Assembly: GCF_001039355.2 (NCBI RefSeq)
Contig: NW_019775003.1
Coordinates: forward strand, 390,693 to 454,692
Reading direction: 5' to 3'
DNA from: Lingula anatina
Taxonomy: Eukaryota > Brachiopoda > Lingulata > Lingulida > Lingulidae
DNA length: 64,000 nucleotides
Shown here piece after piece: positions 24,000-37,539 of the stretch. The notes beneath the pieces are model-generated. The model was given only the letters and a program-made list of their open reading frames with translations, was not told the origin of the DNA and did not search any database. Position 1 is the stretch's first letter. Each line of letters begins with the position of its first letter. The translations under genes were made by a program, and so were the position numbers.

Positions 24000-24690
24000 G
24001 TGTTGTCTTGTTTACATTTTGGCATTTTCAAGTTGTGACTTTGAAGTTCCATGGGCCTGAAGACCTTTGCTAGTCACATTTTCTGAATATCCATGTTACT
24101 AATATTTTATTATTAAAAATTGATGGTCATTATGCTGTTAAACATTATGTTATATTGCATCAAAATTTGAAAAAAACCTGTTTTGGGCACTGCTCCCATG
24201 ATGACCATTTAAGAAAAACCATGTCACTTACTGTTCTCAAACTTACAGGAAAGAAACATTGGATTAAAATATAGCTTCAGTAGGCAATGCAATCTACCAG
24301 TTAAACAGTTTTTTTGTGGAATTTTAATTTTTCACATATTGGCATTTTCAAGGTGTGACTTTGAAGTTCCACAGGCTTGAAGACCCATGCTTGTCACATT
24401 TTCTGAAAATCCATGATACGTATATTTTATTATTAAAAATTGATTGTCATTATGCTGGTAACCATTATGTAATATTGCATCAGAATAGAAGAAAACACAA
24501 TTTTGGGTGCTGCTGCCATGATGACCATTATGGGAAAACCATGTTACTTATGATTGCCAAACTTTCAAAAAAGAAATACAGGACTTAAATGCAGCCTGAG
24601 TTGGAAAAGCAGTCTAATTGACTTCTTTTTCTGGAAGTTTTACATTTTCAAAGGGTGAACTTGAACTCCCATGGGCCTGAAGCCTTATGT
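24000..24690. repeat. tandem repeat, monomer about 300-320 bp
   Basis: 'cattttcaagttgtgacttt' near 24023 recurs with small changes near 24343 and 24643, followed each time by GAAGTTCC or GAACTCCC and GGCCTGAAG / GGCTTGAAG. About 2.2 diverged units are visible. The array probably extends into the gap on its left. Confidence 0.85.
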
Positions 24691-24699
24691 TTGTTACAC

Positions 24700-27600
24700 A
24701 TTTTATTTACATTGGTATTACCTGTTGAGCATAATTAGAATTTGATGTTGAATTTGCAGTTTAACATAATGTACTTTTGCATCAGAATTGACAGTAGCCT
24801 ATTTTGTTATATCCTGCTATTTGTCTGTACATTTGACAGCTTTGCTGCCTTGTTTCATTATTCAAAACGTTATATTCCTTTTTGCTCAAAAATTGGGAAA
24901 CATTTAATCGACTCGATTTGACGGATGATGTTTATTAATTATATAATCATAAATAACCTAACAACCGGTATCACGTATTCACCCCAGAGCCACAAAACTG
25001 CTACATAAACAGGTATACAGGTCTGCCATACGATTATTGAATTTTCTTAGTGTGGAACTTTTTATGGGAAGACAGACGAGAAAGATATGTAAGTTACTAG
25101 CGACTGCTTGGTATGCACAGGAACTTTATAAAGCAGAGTATATTACAAACTTACATCAAAATTAACCAAAGTCATCAGTTTCACAATGTTTACCTTCGCA
25201 GAAATTACGACGCAAAAATTACTTATATTTCACCTGTCTCTCCCCAAAAATATTGCAGACCGAGTTAATTGTTCAGCTCCCAGGAAACGCGGAATACTGA
25301 GCGTGGTCGCAGAACAGGTGGCGAACGCTGCTTTTGATAAACAGGCGTTGGATATGCATGCAAAATAAATGGAAGAAAGCAAATAAAACAGTTTTCTATT
25401 TACATGGCAGCTAACCTATAACTAATTAATTACTCCTTTCAGTGGTATAATTTTACGTCTAATGGTAGATTGCCCTACCAGCAGGTGTTTGCACTCATTG
25501 ACACCATCCCTTGATTTTTAACCAGATGATTGACAGGTGACAGCCAAAACAGGTCAATTAACTTCAATTCGATTGTTCATTTTATCATTGCATGCAAAGA
25601 GTTTTGTTGATCCTGGCATTTCAGTCAGAGGTTAATTATTCTATCAGAAATGTGACTATATAAAAAAGAATATATCTGTCCGAAAACAGCAAAAAGCGAA
25701 AGGAACGTTTAAAAACAACTACTGCAACTGCTCGTATGGAGGAGGAAACGGAGTGAACATCACAATGAAAAAAATATTTAAAATGGTGAGAGGAAGACAA
25801 AATATACAAAGAGAGATAAAAAACAATATTAATTAAGTTAAAACTTGCTTTTGCTCAGCATCTAGACAACAAGACAAAAGAGTGCCAAAGAAAAATACAA
25901 TTTGAGTCGGACAGCAGTCAGAATTCTAACAAGTCGTGCAGCCGTAGGTGGAACAGGCCGTCCAAATTATGACTTGACGGATCGGATAACCTTTGTTTTG
26001 AGAAAAGAATAGCCATTATCTTTCCAATGGTCCATACCAGAGATAAGAAGGACTGAGTAGATGATCTTTATTTGCGTTGTTGCTGATATTGTCTTCCATC
26101 AATGAGTTTGGACTTTACTCACCAAACGCCACTGGATCTTTTAGATTTCTTTAAAAGCGGCCGTGAAGTGGCTCCACAACCCCCCCCCCCCANTTCGTTT
26201 CTCCCTCTCAAAACTAGTTTAAAACGCAGATCCAGACAACCAAGAATTTTCCCGTATACCTGACCCCTACATATTATAATACAAGTGTCTTCGTCTATTA
26301 TTTCGTATGCTATTTGAAGAGAAAAGCTAGCCCCCCCCCCCCCCCCCACACACACAAAATAATAATAATAATAATAATAATAAAATTCAAAATTTAATTG
26401 CGAGAGAAAATAGCATATTTTGAGTCAGGTAGTGTATCAGTGTTTTTTGCAGGTCCAAATTTGAGTTTATTTGATTCGCTTTGTAACATTCATATTTACA
26501 ATGCTTTCTTCCAGTCTATTTGCATTTTTCAAGATAAATTTACAATGTTCGTGATTATATTTTTAAAATATGTTTTTTTATTAGGCACGATATTACTTTA
26601 TTAACCTTTATAGAAATAAACTGTTTCTTTAATCAAGTATTAACCTATTTGATACTAACTCGGTACTGTACAGGTTTCGTTCGCTAGCGTCCATGTACGT
26701 ACCGGTACTTAGCCAATCGACGAACCTCTACATACTGTAGTATAGGGTGATATTAATAACGTCATTTTCTCGGTCTTCCCTATAATAGCCTATTAGGATT
26801 ATGGTTAACATAAATTTTATTTAGAGAGTTTATTCTTAGCCTGGCTTTTTCTCAATGATTTCTTTACCATTAAAATTTGCATTTTTTTGCCAGTTTTTAT
26901 ATAAAATATGAATCTTTACGATGCAACAGGCTATCAGTTAATAGATTGCAGGCGCGTGATATTTTTTAATTATTAAAATTATTATTTATGTTGGTATTAA
27001 TTTTCCGTTGTTTTTTATTTTCATGGTACATGTATTATTTTTTTCCTTTTTAGTCAGTGAAAAAATGGGTTCGTTACTTTGGTTAATTGCACGACTATAT
27101 ATTCAGTCTATATATTCAACTTTAATTTTAATTTAAAAAGACTTGTTTTTTAGAAATGTTGTTTTAAAGAAATGTATTATTGCTTGATTTGGCGCCCTGG
27201 AGAAACCAATGTACATATTTCTGTATTCTTATTGTGTGTTCGCTCATGAATGTGTCTTTTTCAAATAACATTGCAAATAGCAAATCTGCACAGTAAAAAA
27301 GGCTGGAAGGTTTGAAAAGTGAGGACCCAAACAAATTGATTTTGACGTTTCAGATTTTGAGTGTCCACAGAACAATCAAGACAAAATCTGTAGAATTTCC
27401 TTGAGAGAGAGAAAGAGAGTGAAAGATCACACAATTTCGCATTATCGGGCATTCATTCATGTATCAACACGTGACTAATCATTAATAAACATTAATACTT
27501 TGGTTTATTTTAGATCAAATATGCAAACGTATAAATATAACTATCCCTAATACCGTATATTAATTATTATATGGATTTTAACCAACAAAGTAACTGGTGA

Positions 27601-28664
27601 GTAAGTGGACCGTTTTCAAAAATAAATATATAATCGATGTACGGCTGAAGTACATAAACACAATAGACAAGACAATACTGTTGCAAATGCACCATGGCGT
27701 GTAATTCCCAGAATGATTTACACACATTTTGTAAATAATGCGACTGCATTCCATGTCTTATGTTAGATTTCAATGATTACATCGCTTACGTATACACACA
27801 TACGCTCGCCGAGCATAATGACTGAAGAACACGTGTCAGAGGTGGAATGATCTGAAGAATTAAATAATGTAAATATGACGGTATTTTTTACCGAGCAGTA
27901 AAATTAAACGTAGGGCATCTGCCAGAGGATGACACGCCTGCGGCCATAACAAGAATTAATGCGGGAAACCACCTTACAAAAATAATCACTCTGTAATACT
28001 TCACCGTAAGCACTGGTGCGCTATCTAATTTTTTTGGTATTTTCAAACAGCCTTGCAATAACTAATCCTAAGCATACATTCACTATGTCGGTAAGATTGG
28101 CATAGGTGTGGCGGTGTGGCAACGAACATTCTAAGAGCATTGCCAGGTTTGTGTTGCAAATACTGATTGAGGTTAAGCAAAGAGCAAAGCGTCATGGCGG
28201 TGAACGAAACGGACCGTACTCGACCCTGTCGATTAGGTCACACCTTCAGCCGCCTTGTTAAAATTAAGAAACCTGATCATGATGTGAGCTCGAAAATTTG
28301 AAGTCACAGGAAACCCTGTAAAACAATGGCAGGTCTGAAATGTGTCCCGGGTGACAGAACTACGTACAGTTGCCCTTCAGGTTTGCTCTGACGAAACCTT
28401 TGGTTTCTACTAATCCCCGTCGACAATTAGACGACCCTTCCTTGGAAAGCGGGGACTTTACATATTATACGGTAACATTATCGTAACATAGCTCTAGAAT
28501 TAAAGTTTGATTGGTTTAAATGTCCTATTATTTAGCACCTAATGATGATGGTACGAGCAACAGTTCTCATGAAAACAACAGCCTGGTCCGTATCCGTTAT
28601 TGTCTGGTGATATCCGCTATTAGTATAAAGGGGCACTAACAACGTCACCAAGCAATTGCAGTTT
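24700..28664. other. gene-free region
   Basis: AT-rich DNA with homopolymers (C runs near 26180 and 26331, the first next to an isolated N at 26193) and an (AAT)n run near 26358-26384. ORFs are short and lack family resemblance or paired splice signals. I see no gene. The last few hundred bases should include the 3'UTR of the minus-strand gene that ends at 28665. Confidence 0.5.
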
Positions 28665-31655
28665 TTAACCGATGGTGTATCCGGAGTAGGGGTCCATCTG
28701 GATGTTACGTACTCCAGCGTTCAGTTGTGACACCTGGTTGTTGTCCATTGGCCAGTCGTAGATTTGCAGCTGAAATATTAATAAGATGGAGTTAATAAAG
28801 CATCACATTATCTGCTTACAATGTTAAGTTGGATATTTACATTTGGTCTAGTGCCTTGCCAACATTTGATGGAAATTAAAGAGACATTAGGATTAATATG
28901 AATTGGTCACAAACTAAAACATCCAGTTTATCTCGCACTACACTGTGTCATGCAACAACGTAAACTATTGCAATTATCCATTTGAGTTTATATTTGGTAA
29001 CTGCATTTGAAATGAAGCAAATTGTTCAGAGAAAAATCAATAGAATTGATGAATAAAATGAAATAAAATGATGGAAAGTGCTGTCTTTAACTCACCTCAT
29101 CTACGGCTCCGATGATGTTGGTACGTGGAACGCCCTCTTGGAACTCACAATGGAGATCGCGACCAATAAGGAGAGGGGCCAAAGTGCTTGGGATGATACC
29201 TACATTAACAAATTAAACCATTTAAATATTTTGTTACATTTATGGTACAATAAAGTGTAAAATTTTATTATCAAACAATGAAATGCTGGATAGCAATGAA
29301 TAATGTAAAAAACTGTTATTTTACTTCTTGATAATTTTCATTCTCAATTTTAAAAAATGAAGTTCAAAAACATAGACTAACCGACAGCGATCTCATCGAT
29401 GGCAATCCTGTTGTTGACGAAAACACGCACTTTAAGACCATCGTACACTAAAACAACGTGGTGCCAAGCTCGTGGATTTTGGAGCTCCTGCAAATCAAAG
29501 TATTAAAAAAATATATAAATTACTACATAAAATAAAACTTAACAAATTCATCATTTTTTTCTGACATTTTCCTTACATTGATCTGTGTTTATTGTGGTCA
29601 AATATCTGTATTTATTGTGAAAGTTGTTTAGATTCGGAAAAGGAAAGGAAAAAGAGTAAGAAAGAAAGAAAGAAAGAAAGAAAAAGGAAGAAAGGACAAT
29701 GTCAACTCACAGATGTGGCAATATTCACGGTGACGGTCTGCAGGGTGGTGTTGCTGGCGACAATGATCTGACCGATCAGACGGCCATTTTGGTAGTTAAA
29801 CTGGATAGTGGGGACGACCTGGCAGTCGCCGTTGTTCAGGAGACCCTTCTTTACATTGGGGTTGTTATCGGCAAGGCTGAACCAGAAGGACAGAGTGAGA
29901 CCGGCGCCCCATGGGTAGTTGTTGAAACGTGGGATTTCTACGTGGGAAGTTCCGTTAAAGATGGCGGCGCCGTCGACCTTTCCAGCGCCAACACCCACGC
30001 CGTAACCGTCGATGTAGAAGTTGTCCACAAGGGTGATAAAAGGGGTACTGTCAAATGGAACCACGGCAATTGCTTGGCGAGCTGAAATAGGATTGAAAAA
30101 ATATCGTTAACATCAATAACTTTACTTGGGCCTATTTTGTAGATACAACATGCCCCTTCGCCATATCTAATTCACGGAGCAAAATTCACTATTGTTCATT
30201 ACGCACAAATATTAGAATTAGATAGCAATATATTACATTTTTGAATTTGCAATTTATCCTTTTGAATAAAACTTTTGTTAACTTACGAGGAGTTCTGCAA
30301 GCGCAGATGGTCAGATCGAAGATCCATGGTCCACAGCTAACTTTTTCTACCTTGCGCTCGTCACCCAAAAGCTTCTCTCTGTAGAAGATGTTCTGACCGC
30401 CTGGGACGGCGTGGTAGGTCCAGCCGGCGGGGTCATTGGCGGCAACACAGCTGCCGGCGAACTGGGGAAGAATGGTGGGCCCAACTGTGGTGGTTGGTGG
30501 TGGGGGTGCTGAAATAGGGCAATGGTTTGATTAAGATAATTCTTCTGAAATAAGTGCGTGATGGGTTTTAACAATTGATTTAAGACCTGGGCAGAGAAGC
30601 AATATTGAGCAAACTATGGTGAGATTTTTAAATTAGTTTGACCAATAGACAGCGCGTGTTCTGCGTGTGCATTGGCAAGGAAATTGGATCTCAAAGTACT
30701 TTTTGACCTGTAACCTATTTAAATTTGTGATATTTCGTTTCAATCTTAAACGGAGCGGACATTTGTCTTGCTTGAAGGGTAATCTAGAACTTACTAGTTG
30801 GTGGACATCTTGCTACTCCGGGTGGGAGCCTCGATCCGAAGCACTGTGCCAGGGTACAGCTAACGCATGAAGACACTCTCTGCTCCCAGAGCGAGCCTGA
30901 GGCACAGCCCATCCTGAAGGCGATAGCGCGGCCGTACTGGTCTTCGCTACAGTGAAGGTAGGCGCGGCAGTCGTTAGGGTCCTCGTAGTAACCAACTCCG
31001 TTACGGGATTGGATACATCTACGGCAATATTCTAAAAACAAATAGGGTACTTCGTCGTTAATATATCATCATATGGGCAAAATATATATAATGAATTCTT
31101 TCAGAAAAAATATTCCCCATCATTTTTCCTTATCTACAAAAATATGATTACTATTGTATTATTTTGTGAAGTGTATAACGTACCTGCATCCTCATCGACG
31201 TCATACTCCTGTTGTGGAACTGGAATAAAACAGAATACAAGAAAATGCTAATATTCTGTCTATCGTTTTCACTTGAGATTGATAGCATATATTAATAAGG
31301 GCATCATGAATTTTGCACGCATGCTAAAAGTTTCTTAACGCACAACGCTTGACATACAATTTTAGTTTATTTATAAAAAAAAGCTTAATAAACAACGCAT
31401 TTCTTAGTTTGATTTGGCTGATTGATATATATATATGGCTTTTGATTACTAGGACTGAGATCTATTCAAAAAGTTTCGATTTGTATAATACATGTTATTT
31501 GAACAATCGATGCTTATTTTACATGTGCAAGTGAGATCAGTTTCAGCTTACCTGGGAGTGCGCCTGGGTTGGTTCCTGGGTTAGGAAAGTTCTGAGCCCT
31601 AACCAGTAGTGCCTGGGACACGAACGCCACGATCATGAACACCTTCATCTTTGTT
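28665..31655 (-). CDS. secreted chitin-binding (CBM14) + LamG protein, Pif-like shell-matrix type
   Basis: Complete minus-strand CDS of 425 aa. Exons in transcript order: 31655-31552 (ATG at 31648), 31219-31184, 31031-30795, 30508-30287, 30081-29711, 29487-29382, 29199-29096 and 28769-28665 (TAA). All phases agree. Domains: signal peptide (MKVFMIVAFVSQALLVRA), short acidic linker (QQEYDVDEDA) and a peritrophin-A/CBM14 module (about 45-110; YYEDPNDC, HCSED, GCASGSLW). A Thr/Pro linker and a second Cys-rich module (about 140-197; GGQNIFYREK, CGPWIFDLTIC) follow. A LamG/concanavalin-like domain (about 200-410) has DGAAIFNGTSHVEIP, LSFWFSL and WHHVVLVYDG. Mollusc Pif/BMSP shell proteins pair chitin-binding modules with LamG plus vWA; here no vWA exon is present. 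A role in chitin-containing matrix is inferred from domains. Confidence 0.88.
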
Positions 31656-34383
31656 CTGAAATGATATTGAAAGGCGTCTTACTAGACCATTATTATGGTC
31701 AGGAATTTTTCTTATAATGCATAAGTAATTAATTGTCATTATGAAAATCGCACCTACTATTAAAGCAGAAATATTCTTAAAATACATGTGGAAAATTTTA
31801 TCTGTTTGCAATGGTTATGTGTTTGAAATAAATCTGGCAAATATATAGGTTGGTATCATTTGTCACCAACTATCAATTCTCACTTTCTTTTCGCAGTGAA
31901 GCTTGCTGTAACGGAAGCTTCGAAACAGGCGCCCTCCAAAGTGGATGTATATAAAAACTTCAATTTGGGCCTGTGCGACCGAAAGAAGTAGAATACTTTT
32001 AATGGAAAATTCCCTTCACCAAATAGGAGGAAACATGCTGAATTTTGAGATAACGGAAACGCGGTGATGTAGTACAGGTGCTAGAAGTGCGGTTATCGTA
32101 CCACGCCATACTGCACAAAGACCAGCAAAGCGAGATAACGAATGCTAATTATCATAATTAGATGCAAAGAAATGTTATTTTACAAATCTCCTTCATCTGA
32201 TGATAAGGAATAGCATAATATTAAATAATATAAGATAATCTATATGAAGAGTAGGCGACGTCCATTTACCTCTTTTTGACAGGACCGTCATTTTTGTCAA
32301 ACTACTAAGTTAGTTTTAATGTCGGATATATAGTTTTTTTATATCAAAAATTGTTTTAAAGTGGCACGTTAATCCCTGGGAAAGCACAATTATAATCAAT
32401 AAATCAGTTAACGAGAAGTTTTGCCCCACGTTTGATTTAAACTTTTGCGAAAAAGCACAATAAACCCTGAACATGGGTCATTAAACAAGGTCTCTATCGG
32501 TATCACAGAAGATGGGATGTTAATCTCCCCCCTGTCATTACTGCATTGTCTTTCTCACATTTTAGGAACCCCTTAACACTACTATCACAAAATTATAATA
32601 AATCACAACACTTGTGGAGATGTTATCTTTCTTGGACCGGACGCTGTCCATGGGCTGACCAGACACAGCTTTGGACTATCTTGATGATAAAAGCGCTCTC
32701 TGTAACACGGAGGCTGTGAACCTGAACGCAGAGTTAGCTGGAGCTCGTCGTTTTGATCACTAACTGATTTACCGACATTATCTGAAGATCTGCTTCTACT
32801 GCAGTGACTTAATGCAAACCAGGGGAAAAAAGACACCTGGTCACTTACTTTTGCAAATAAATTACTTTATCCATTTTATCTAGTGGTAATTAATTTTTAC
32901 ATTTAAAAATGAAGTCACTTTTATTGGTTTTCATATGATTTTGGATGTAACTTGAATGAAGCTAGAGAAGTGCCATTTTAACTAAACTATATAGCTGCTA
33001 ATCTAAAGTTTACACAGGCACATCTTACGAATAGGATAAGGATGAATTTGCTTACCGCAGACACGAGCATAAATCCATGACATGGACGAGAAAAAATTGC
33101 ATGGGTGAAACTAAATTTGGTGTTTTTATGATTTTTTTTTGTACATCATTTGATACACTATAATCAATTAAAGTTTCATTTGCATATACCAGAATAGATG
33201 AATGATTATTCTATAAAATCCTAAATAATTACACTAGTGAAAGCATGTGCTATCGCACGGACTGTCTGACTATCTAAAGGAAAGATTATAGACTTGATGG
33301 AAACTACCTTATTGTGATAAATCAAATCAAAATTGCAGTATAATAAACGCACAAAAGAGGTATTGCCTAAAAACTGATAACAATTATATGAATTTCCCTT
33401 ATCTTTCGTCCACACTAATTAACCAAGATTACTTCTCATTCTGAATGTGCATTCTTTAAAAGATTTTACTTCCACCGATGAGCTATGTGTAAATTGCTGG
33501 TTACTTAAATGATGTCGTCGTAGCTGTAGCTTTCCTGTCTCAGAGAGCTAGGAACATTTTCCATACATCAAAAAGCGTAATCATTGCAAAATATAACATG
33601 TTTTGAGGGGGGTTCCCTTACTGGTTTGACGTGTAACAAAGAAAACAAGACCCTAAAATTAATTAAATGTGATAAATTCGTTGCTGGCAATTCAACTATC
33701 CTGAATGGTGTCGCTTCCAAAATTGTCTAATGTAAATTCATTCACTAAAAACACCGCACAAAAAACACTGAGCTTTAAGCTTTGCATATATCTACATCAT
33801 GCTTATTAATCTCAACGCTCGTTTTATCTTGATTCGAAAAGACTACCGCCTCCTTTACTCTACTCAAATGTCTGGGCTTCGTTTCAGAAATATCGTTATT
33901 GCAATAATTGGACAAAATAGCCAAAATTACATTTGTTATTCTAACTAATATTTTAAACTTACCTACGTACTGGTTGCACAACCTTTTCACTTGTTTGAAT
34001 GAGAGTTTAAAAAGCCTAAACCCTTTCAAAAAGAGCGTTGTAAAATGTACCTAATAAAGTTTCACTCTCCGGGTTCCTCGATCAACTGGCTTCATATGTG
34101 GCAGAATCGCGCTATTTATCTAGTCAACTAGCAAGGAAATTATTCATGCAAATTACCCACTGAGGTCGTGTTTTCCTTAATTTGTATTTCATGACTAACA
34201 CGGCGCTGTCTTAGGCGGGTCGATTGCATGATGCACCTTATCATTTGACTCCACCGCAATCTTAACCGCGTCATTTAAGTGTTACACTACTGTCCGCCAA
34301 AGTCCATTTACCTGCGCGCAGAATGCAGCTATTTCGTTAAACACGGTCCTTTGAGAATAAAGACAAGGAAAAACTGAACTCAC
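31656..34383 (-). other. long first intron of the CBM14/LamG gene
   Basis: TTTCAG at 31661-31656 (minus strand) is an acceptor immediately before the ATG exon, so an upstream non-coding exon is expected. The best candidate donor is AAAAA|GTGAGT at 34384/34383. No gene or recognisable element is visible within the interval. Confidence 0.45.
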
Positions 34384-34445
34384 TTTTTAGTTCGCCTCAG
34401 ACTGCTTTCCAACAAAACCAGATGATGGCCTTCGACACTGAGTGT
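34384..34445 (-). other. candidate 5'UTR exon of the CBM14/LamG gene
   Basis: The minus-strand segment begins at an initiator-like ATCACAC about 32 bp downstream of a TATA box and ends at a consensus donor GTGAGT. It would splice to the acceptor before the ATG exon at 31655. Transcript data are needed; the assignment rests on core-promoter spacing and splice signals. Confidence 0.45.
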
Positions 34446-34470
34446 GATGCTTAGGTTCCCGTTATCCTAC

Positions 34471-34501
34471 TTATATACACCCCATACGGCCAAATGCAAA
34501 T
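34471..34501 (-). promoter_or_regulatory. TATA box plus POU octamer promoter
   Basis: On the minus strand TATATAAG (34477-34470) is preceded 16 bp upstream by a perfect octamer ATTTGCAT (34501-34494). The spacing to the putative start at 34445 is canonical for TATA-driven transcription. Octamers bind POU factors. Confidence 0.5.
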
Positions 34502-37100
34502 GAGCGCGACGTTAGACACGTATCTGACGGTTTCATTGAGATATTTCGAAGCGGGTCGCGCGAGCATTGTAGTGTAACGAAATTCCGCAAGGCAGCAGTG
34601 CGTGGACATTCACTTATAATTATTGGCACGAACCATGGCCAACGCCATGGCCGTAATAGAGCGGTTGGATTAATTAATCAGCGAACAGTTTTAATTAGAA
34701 TGGGTCTGCGCATTTTTGTCGTAGACGGATAAATCATTTCCCTAATAACATATATGAATATATATCATTTTCATACAAAACAGAAGGAATGTATTAATAT
34801 GTATATATATGGATTTAACCGAAAAAAACTTCTATTATGTTGCCCTGTTTTACGATACTGGTTCTTGGCATAACTTTATACAGAGATGTCTTGCACAAAC
34901 GGATTAACAAAACAAGTGCATATATTAATTCAGTTTTTAAAACTTTGTTTAAAGGATCTGTGTGTTTGCAGAACCAAATATATTTCTAAACTTTCACCAG
35001 AGAAAAATCTGATACAGTGGTATATAGCTGTGTATAGATGAGGACTTTTTTCTCCGTTGTAATATTATATTTTGGGGTTACTTCAGACGGGTTTTCCTGT
35101 CTTAATTATGTGGTTGTCGCTAGATTTTATCTTTGATACTGGGCGGATAGCCTATAGACCCAGAAAGATTTAATGTAGTGCGGAGGTTCTTCATTAGGCA
35201 ATGCTATAATCTCCGCACCATGGAACATGAAAATTACACCCCCTTTTTACAGGCGTAGTGTAGATATCAGCCACTGTCATCTAACTTGCGTCTAGACGTT
35301 TGTGTCAGTTTTTAAGTCATAATATGCGGTTAACGTACTAAGAGTAAACGTAAGAGAGATGTATTTTTGAGCGGAAATGATACTTGGATGTTACACATAC
35401 AGTATGTTCATTAGGGACATAGGACTGCTGCAATCTTTTATATTTCAGTTTCTTTGCTAGTTACCAAAGATGATGAAATGCGACAATCTTGCCAGCTCTT
35501 GAGGTCGAGCCCATGGATTTGACGAAATAAAAATCAGAATCAGAATCCACTTCCAGTGTAGTGAACAGATGTTATCTGATGATGCTGAACCGAAAATTGA
35601 ATCTGAGACACGAAATGTCACGATCACACTTAAAACAAAGCTTGGGATATTCTTTAAATAGAATACAGTCGTTGAATATTTGAATCTAGTTGAGACAATA
35701 CCTTAACTGCAAAGTAAAGACATCGTTATCATGGAATAGGATCGACACTTGATGTCTTAAATTCCTCATTTGCGTTCTTTATGTCAGTAGCGAAACGCTT
35801 ATGTTCACCCAGATAGGCCCATTTCAATTGTTCCAAGGGATATATGATATTTTAATTTTAGTTAAGTAGTTTCAATTCAATTTTCACACACCCAAAAGAA
35901 GGCCCTGATATTTCTTTTGTTTTTAATGTTCGATAGTCAGAATTTCGATCTCTTTAGGGAAACACAACAGCGTCAAATTATCCAGGATACTTCATAATGT
36001 CACCTTAGACTATACAGAGCTGATAATTTTTCGTTCAACTTGCAATTTAGATTCATTATAAGATTATCTACTTTGGCATAATAATCGTAACTGGTCATCG
36101 GGTTTATCTTTTATCTTTCGCGCGTGGAAGTTCTTAATTTCAGATAAGCCAGAGATGACCTTTCTTTGAAACGTTTGAATTGCGCTGCGGTATGTTGGAA
36201 ATGTCTTAGAAAAGAAAAATTGGTTTTCAAGTACACTTGGTTTCATCTTTTGAAATTATTAACAAGTTTGCCATTGTTTCATTTTCCTATATTCATGAAA
36301 ACCTTCTACAAACTCAGTCTACCCGTCATGCAGTTGGATTTAAACCATGAGGAAATATGCCCTAAATGATAATGATAATGAATAATAAACCTTTTTTAAA
36401 CATAACATACAAGGCAATTTGACACCTGTTAATACTACTTTCCCTATGACACGCGCAGGGATGTTGTTTATTCTAGGGCTAGCGTGTATTTAGTCCTGAC
36501 CAGGGAAATCACTAAAAAATGAAAAAAAAGATATAATTGAAAACCATTAATACACAACAGGATTATATGAATAGGATAATCGGCACCAATTCGGGGTGGG
36601 TACCTTGTTTCAATAATATTTTTCATTCTCAAACTACATAGAAGGGGGTACTTTGGCGGAAAGCTGGTTCCAGTCGAGTTTGGGTTAACTTTATTTTATT
36701 ATTTTAGAAGCAGATTATAAGGATATGTTACTTGGCAAAATCTGGGGCTTTTAGCAAAGTGTTGCTGCAAAATTCCTGCAAATTTCCGAGAAATAATTAA
36801 CCCTTAAAATGAGAAACTGCTTTAAATATGAAAGGATATAAACACTTCTTACAAACTTGCAACAAAATTGAGATGCTCTTGCAAATTTGCAGCCGATTTG
36901 CATTAACATTTTTCCTTGCAACAATCTACGGACAAATTCTTGGTAACTGTTTAGGTTGCACGAACTTGCTGCAAACTTTTCACTTTGCGAAGGAAAAAAA
37001 TCCATGAATAATTCCAGTAAATCTGGATAATAAAAAAAGGTCTACAATAATAAGCTACTGTCGAGTTAAGAGGAAGGTGAAAATAGCCTAATATTTCTCC
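34502..37100. other. gene-free region
   Basis: AT-rich DNA without recognisable exons. Around 36740-36990 there are many short 'ttgcaaatttgc'-like words, a degenerate low-complexity patch. No TIR element is evident. Confidence 0.5.
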
Positions 37101-37118
37101 ATGCAAATATATGCATTT
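37101..37118. promoter_or_regulatory. double POU-type site
   Basis: ATGCAAATATATGCATTT contains an octamer (ATGCAAAT) followed by ATGCAT, resembling paired POU half-sites. It lies 47 bp before the ATG of the candidate exon at 37165. Confidence 0.35.
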
Positions 37119-37164
37119 CAAACTATAATTACAACACGCCTTTCTGAGACAAATAGGGGCGAAC

Positions 37165-37357
37165 ATGGAAGAAAACGGTAGTGGGCGGGCATTTAACACG
37201 GCGTTTTCCGTCAAGATCCTCCCAAATCGGAAGAGGCTTGCAGCCGCCAGGAATGGTCACGGTGTTGGCGATGCGAGGGTATTTAGGCTAATTGCCCAGC
37301 CCCAGGGTCGCTCTCTGTCAGATTTTATCAAATACAACGGACTAATTCAAAAACCTG
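37165..37357 (+). CDS. candidate first coding exon, unknown protein
   Basis: ATG followed by 64 codons with relatively GC-rich, coding-like composition (MEENGSGRAFNTAFSVKI... to ...FIKYNGLIQKP), ending at a donor CCTG|gtatgt. The ORF continues to 37539 if unspliced, but that tail is less protein-like. I could not find a downstream exon on the plus strand, and I do not recognise the family. It may be a gene remnant. Confidence 0.25.
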
Positions 37358-37539
37358 GTATGTCCTTATCGGTAGGATTTCTTTTGTACCCGTTTAGCGC
37401 GCTCATACCTCGACCAGGGTCGCTGAGGATGCAGGGCGCTTTTTCATGTAGAATTCCAGTCTTCGCAGTTGTTGTGTTTCATGTTTTATTGCAAGCGCTT
37501 AGATCTACACTAGATTATACGCTTTCAGTTTTATATTAA

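Noticed and set aside
23612-24073. Long ORFs across 23.6-24.1 kb
   Set aside because: They run through 335 Ns and have no meaning.
35500-35560. Possible SINE/LINE tail (gaaataaaaatcagaatcag)
   Set aside because: Only the tail-like word is present, with no tRNA-like head, ORF or target-site duplication.
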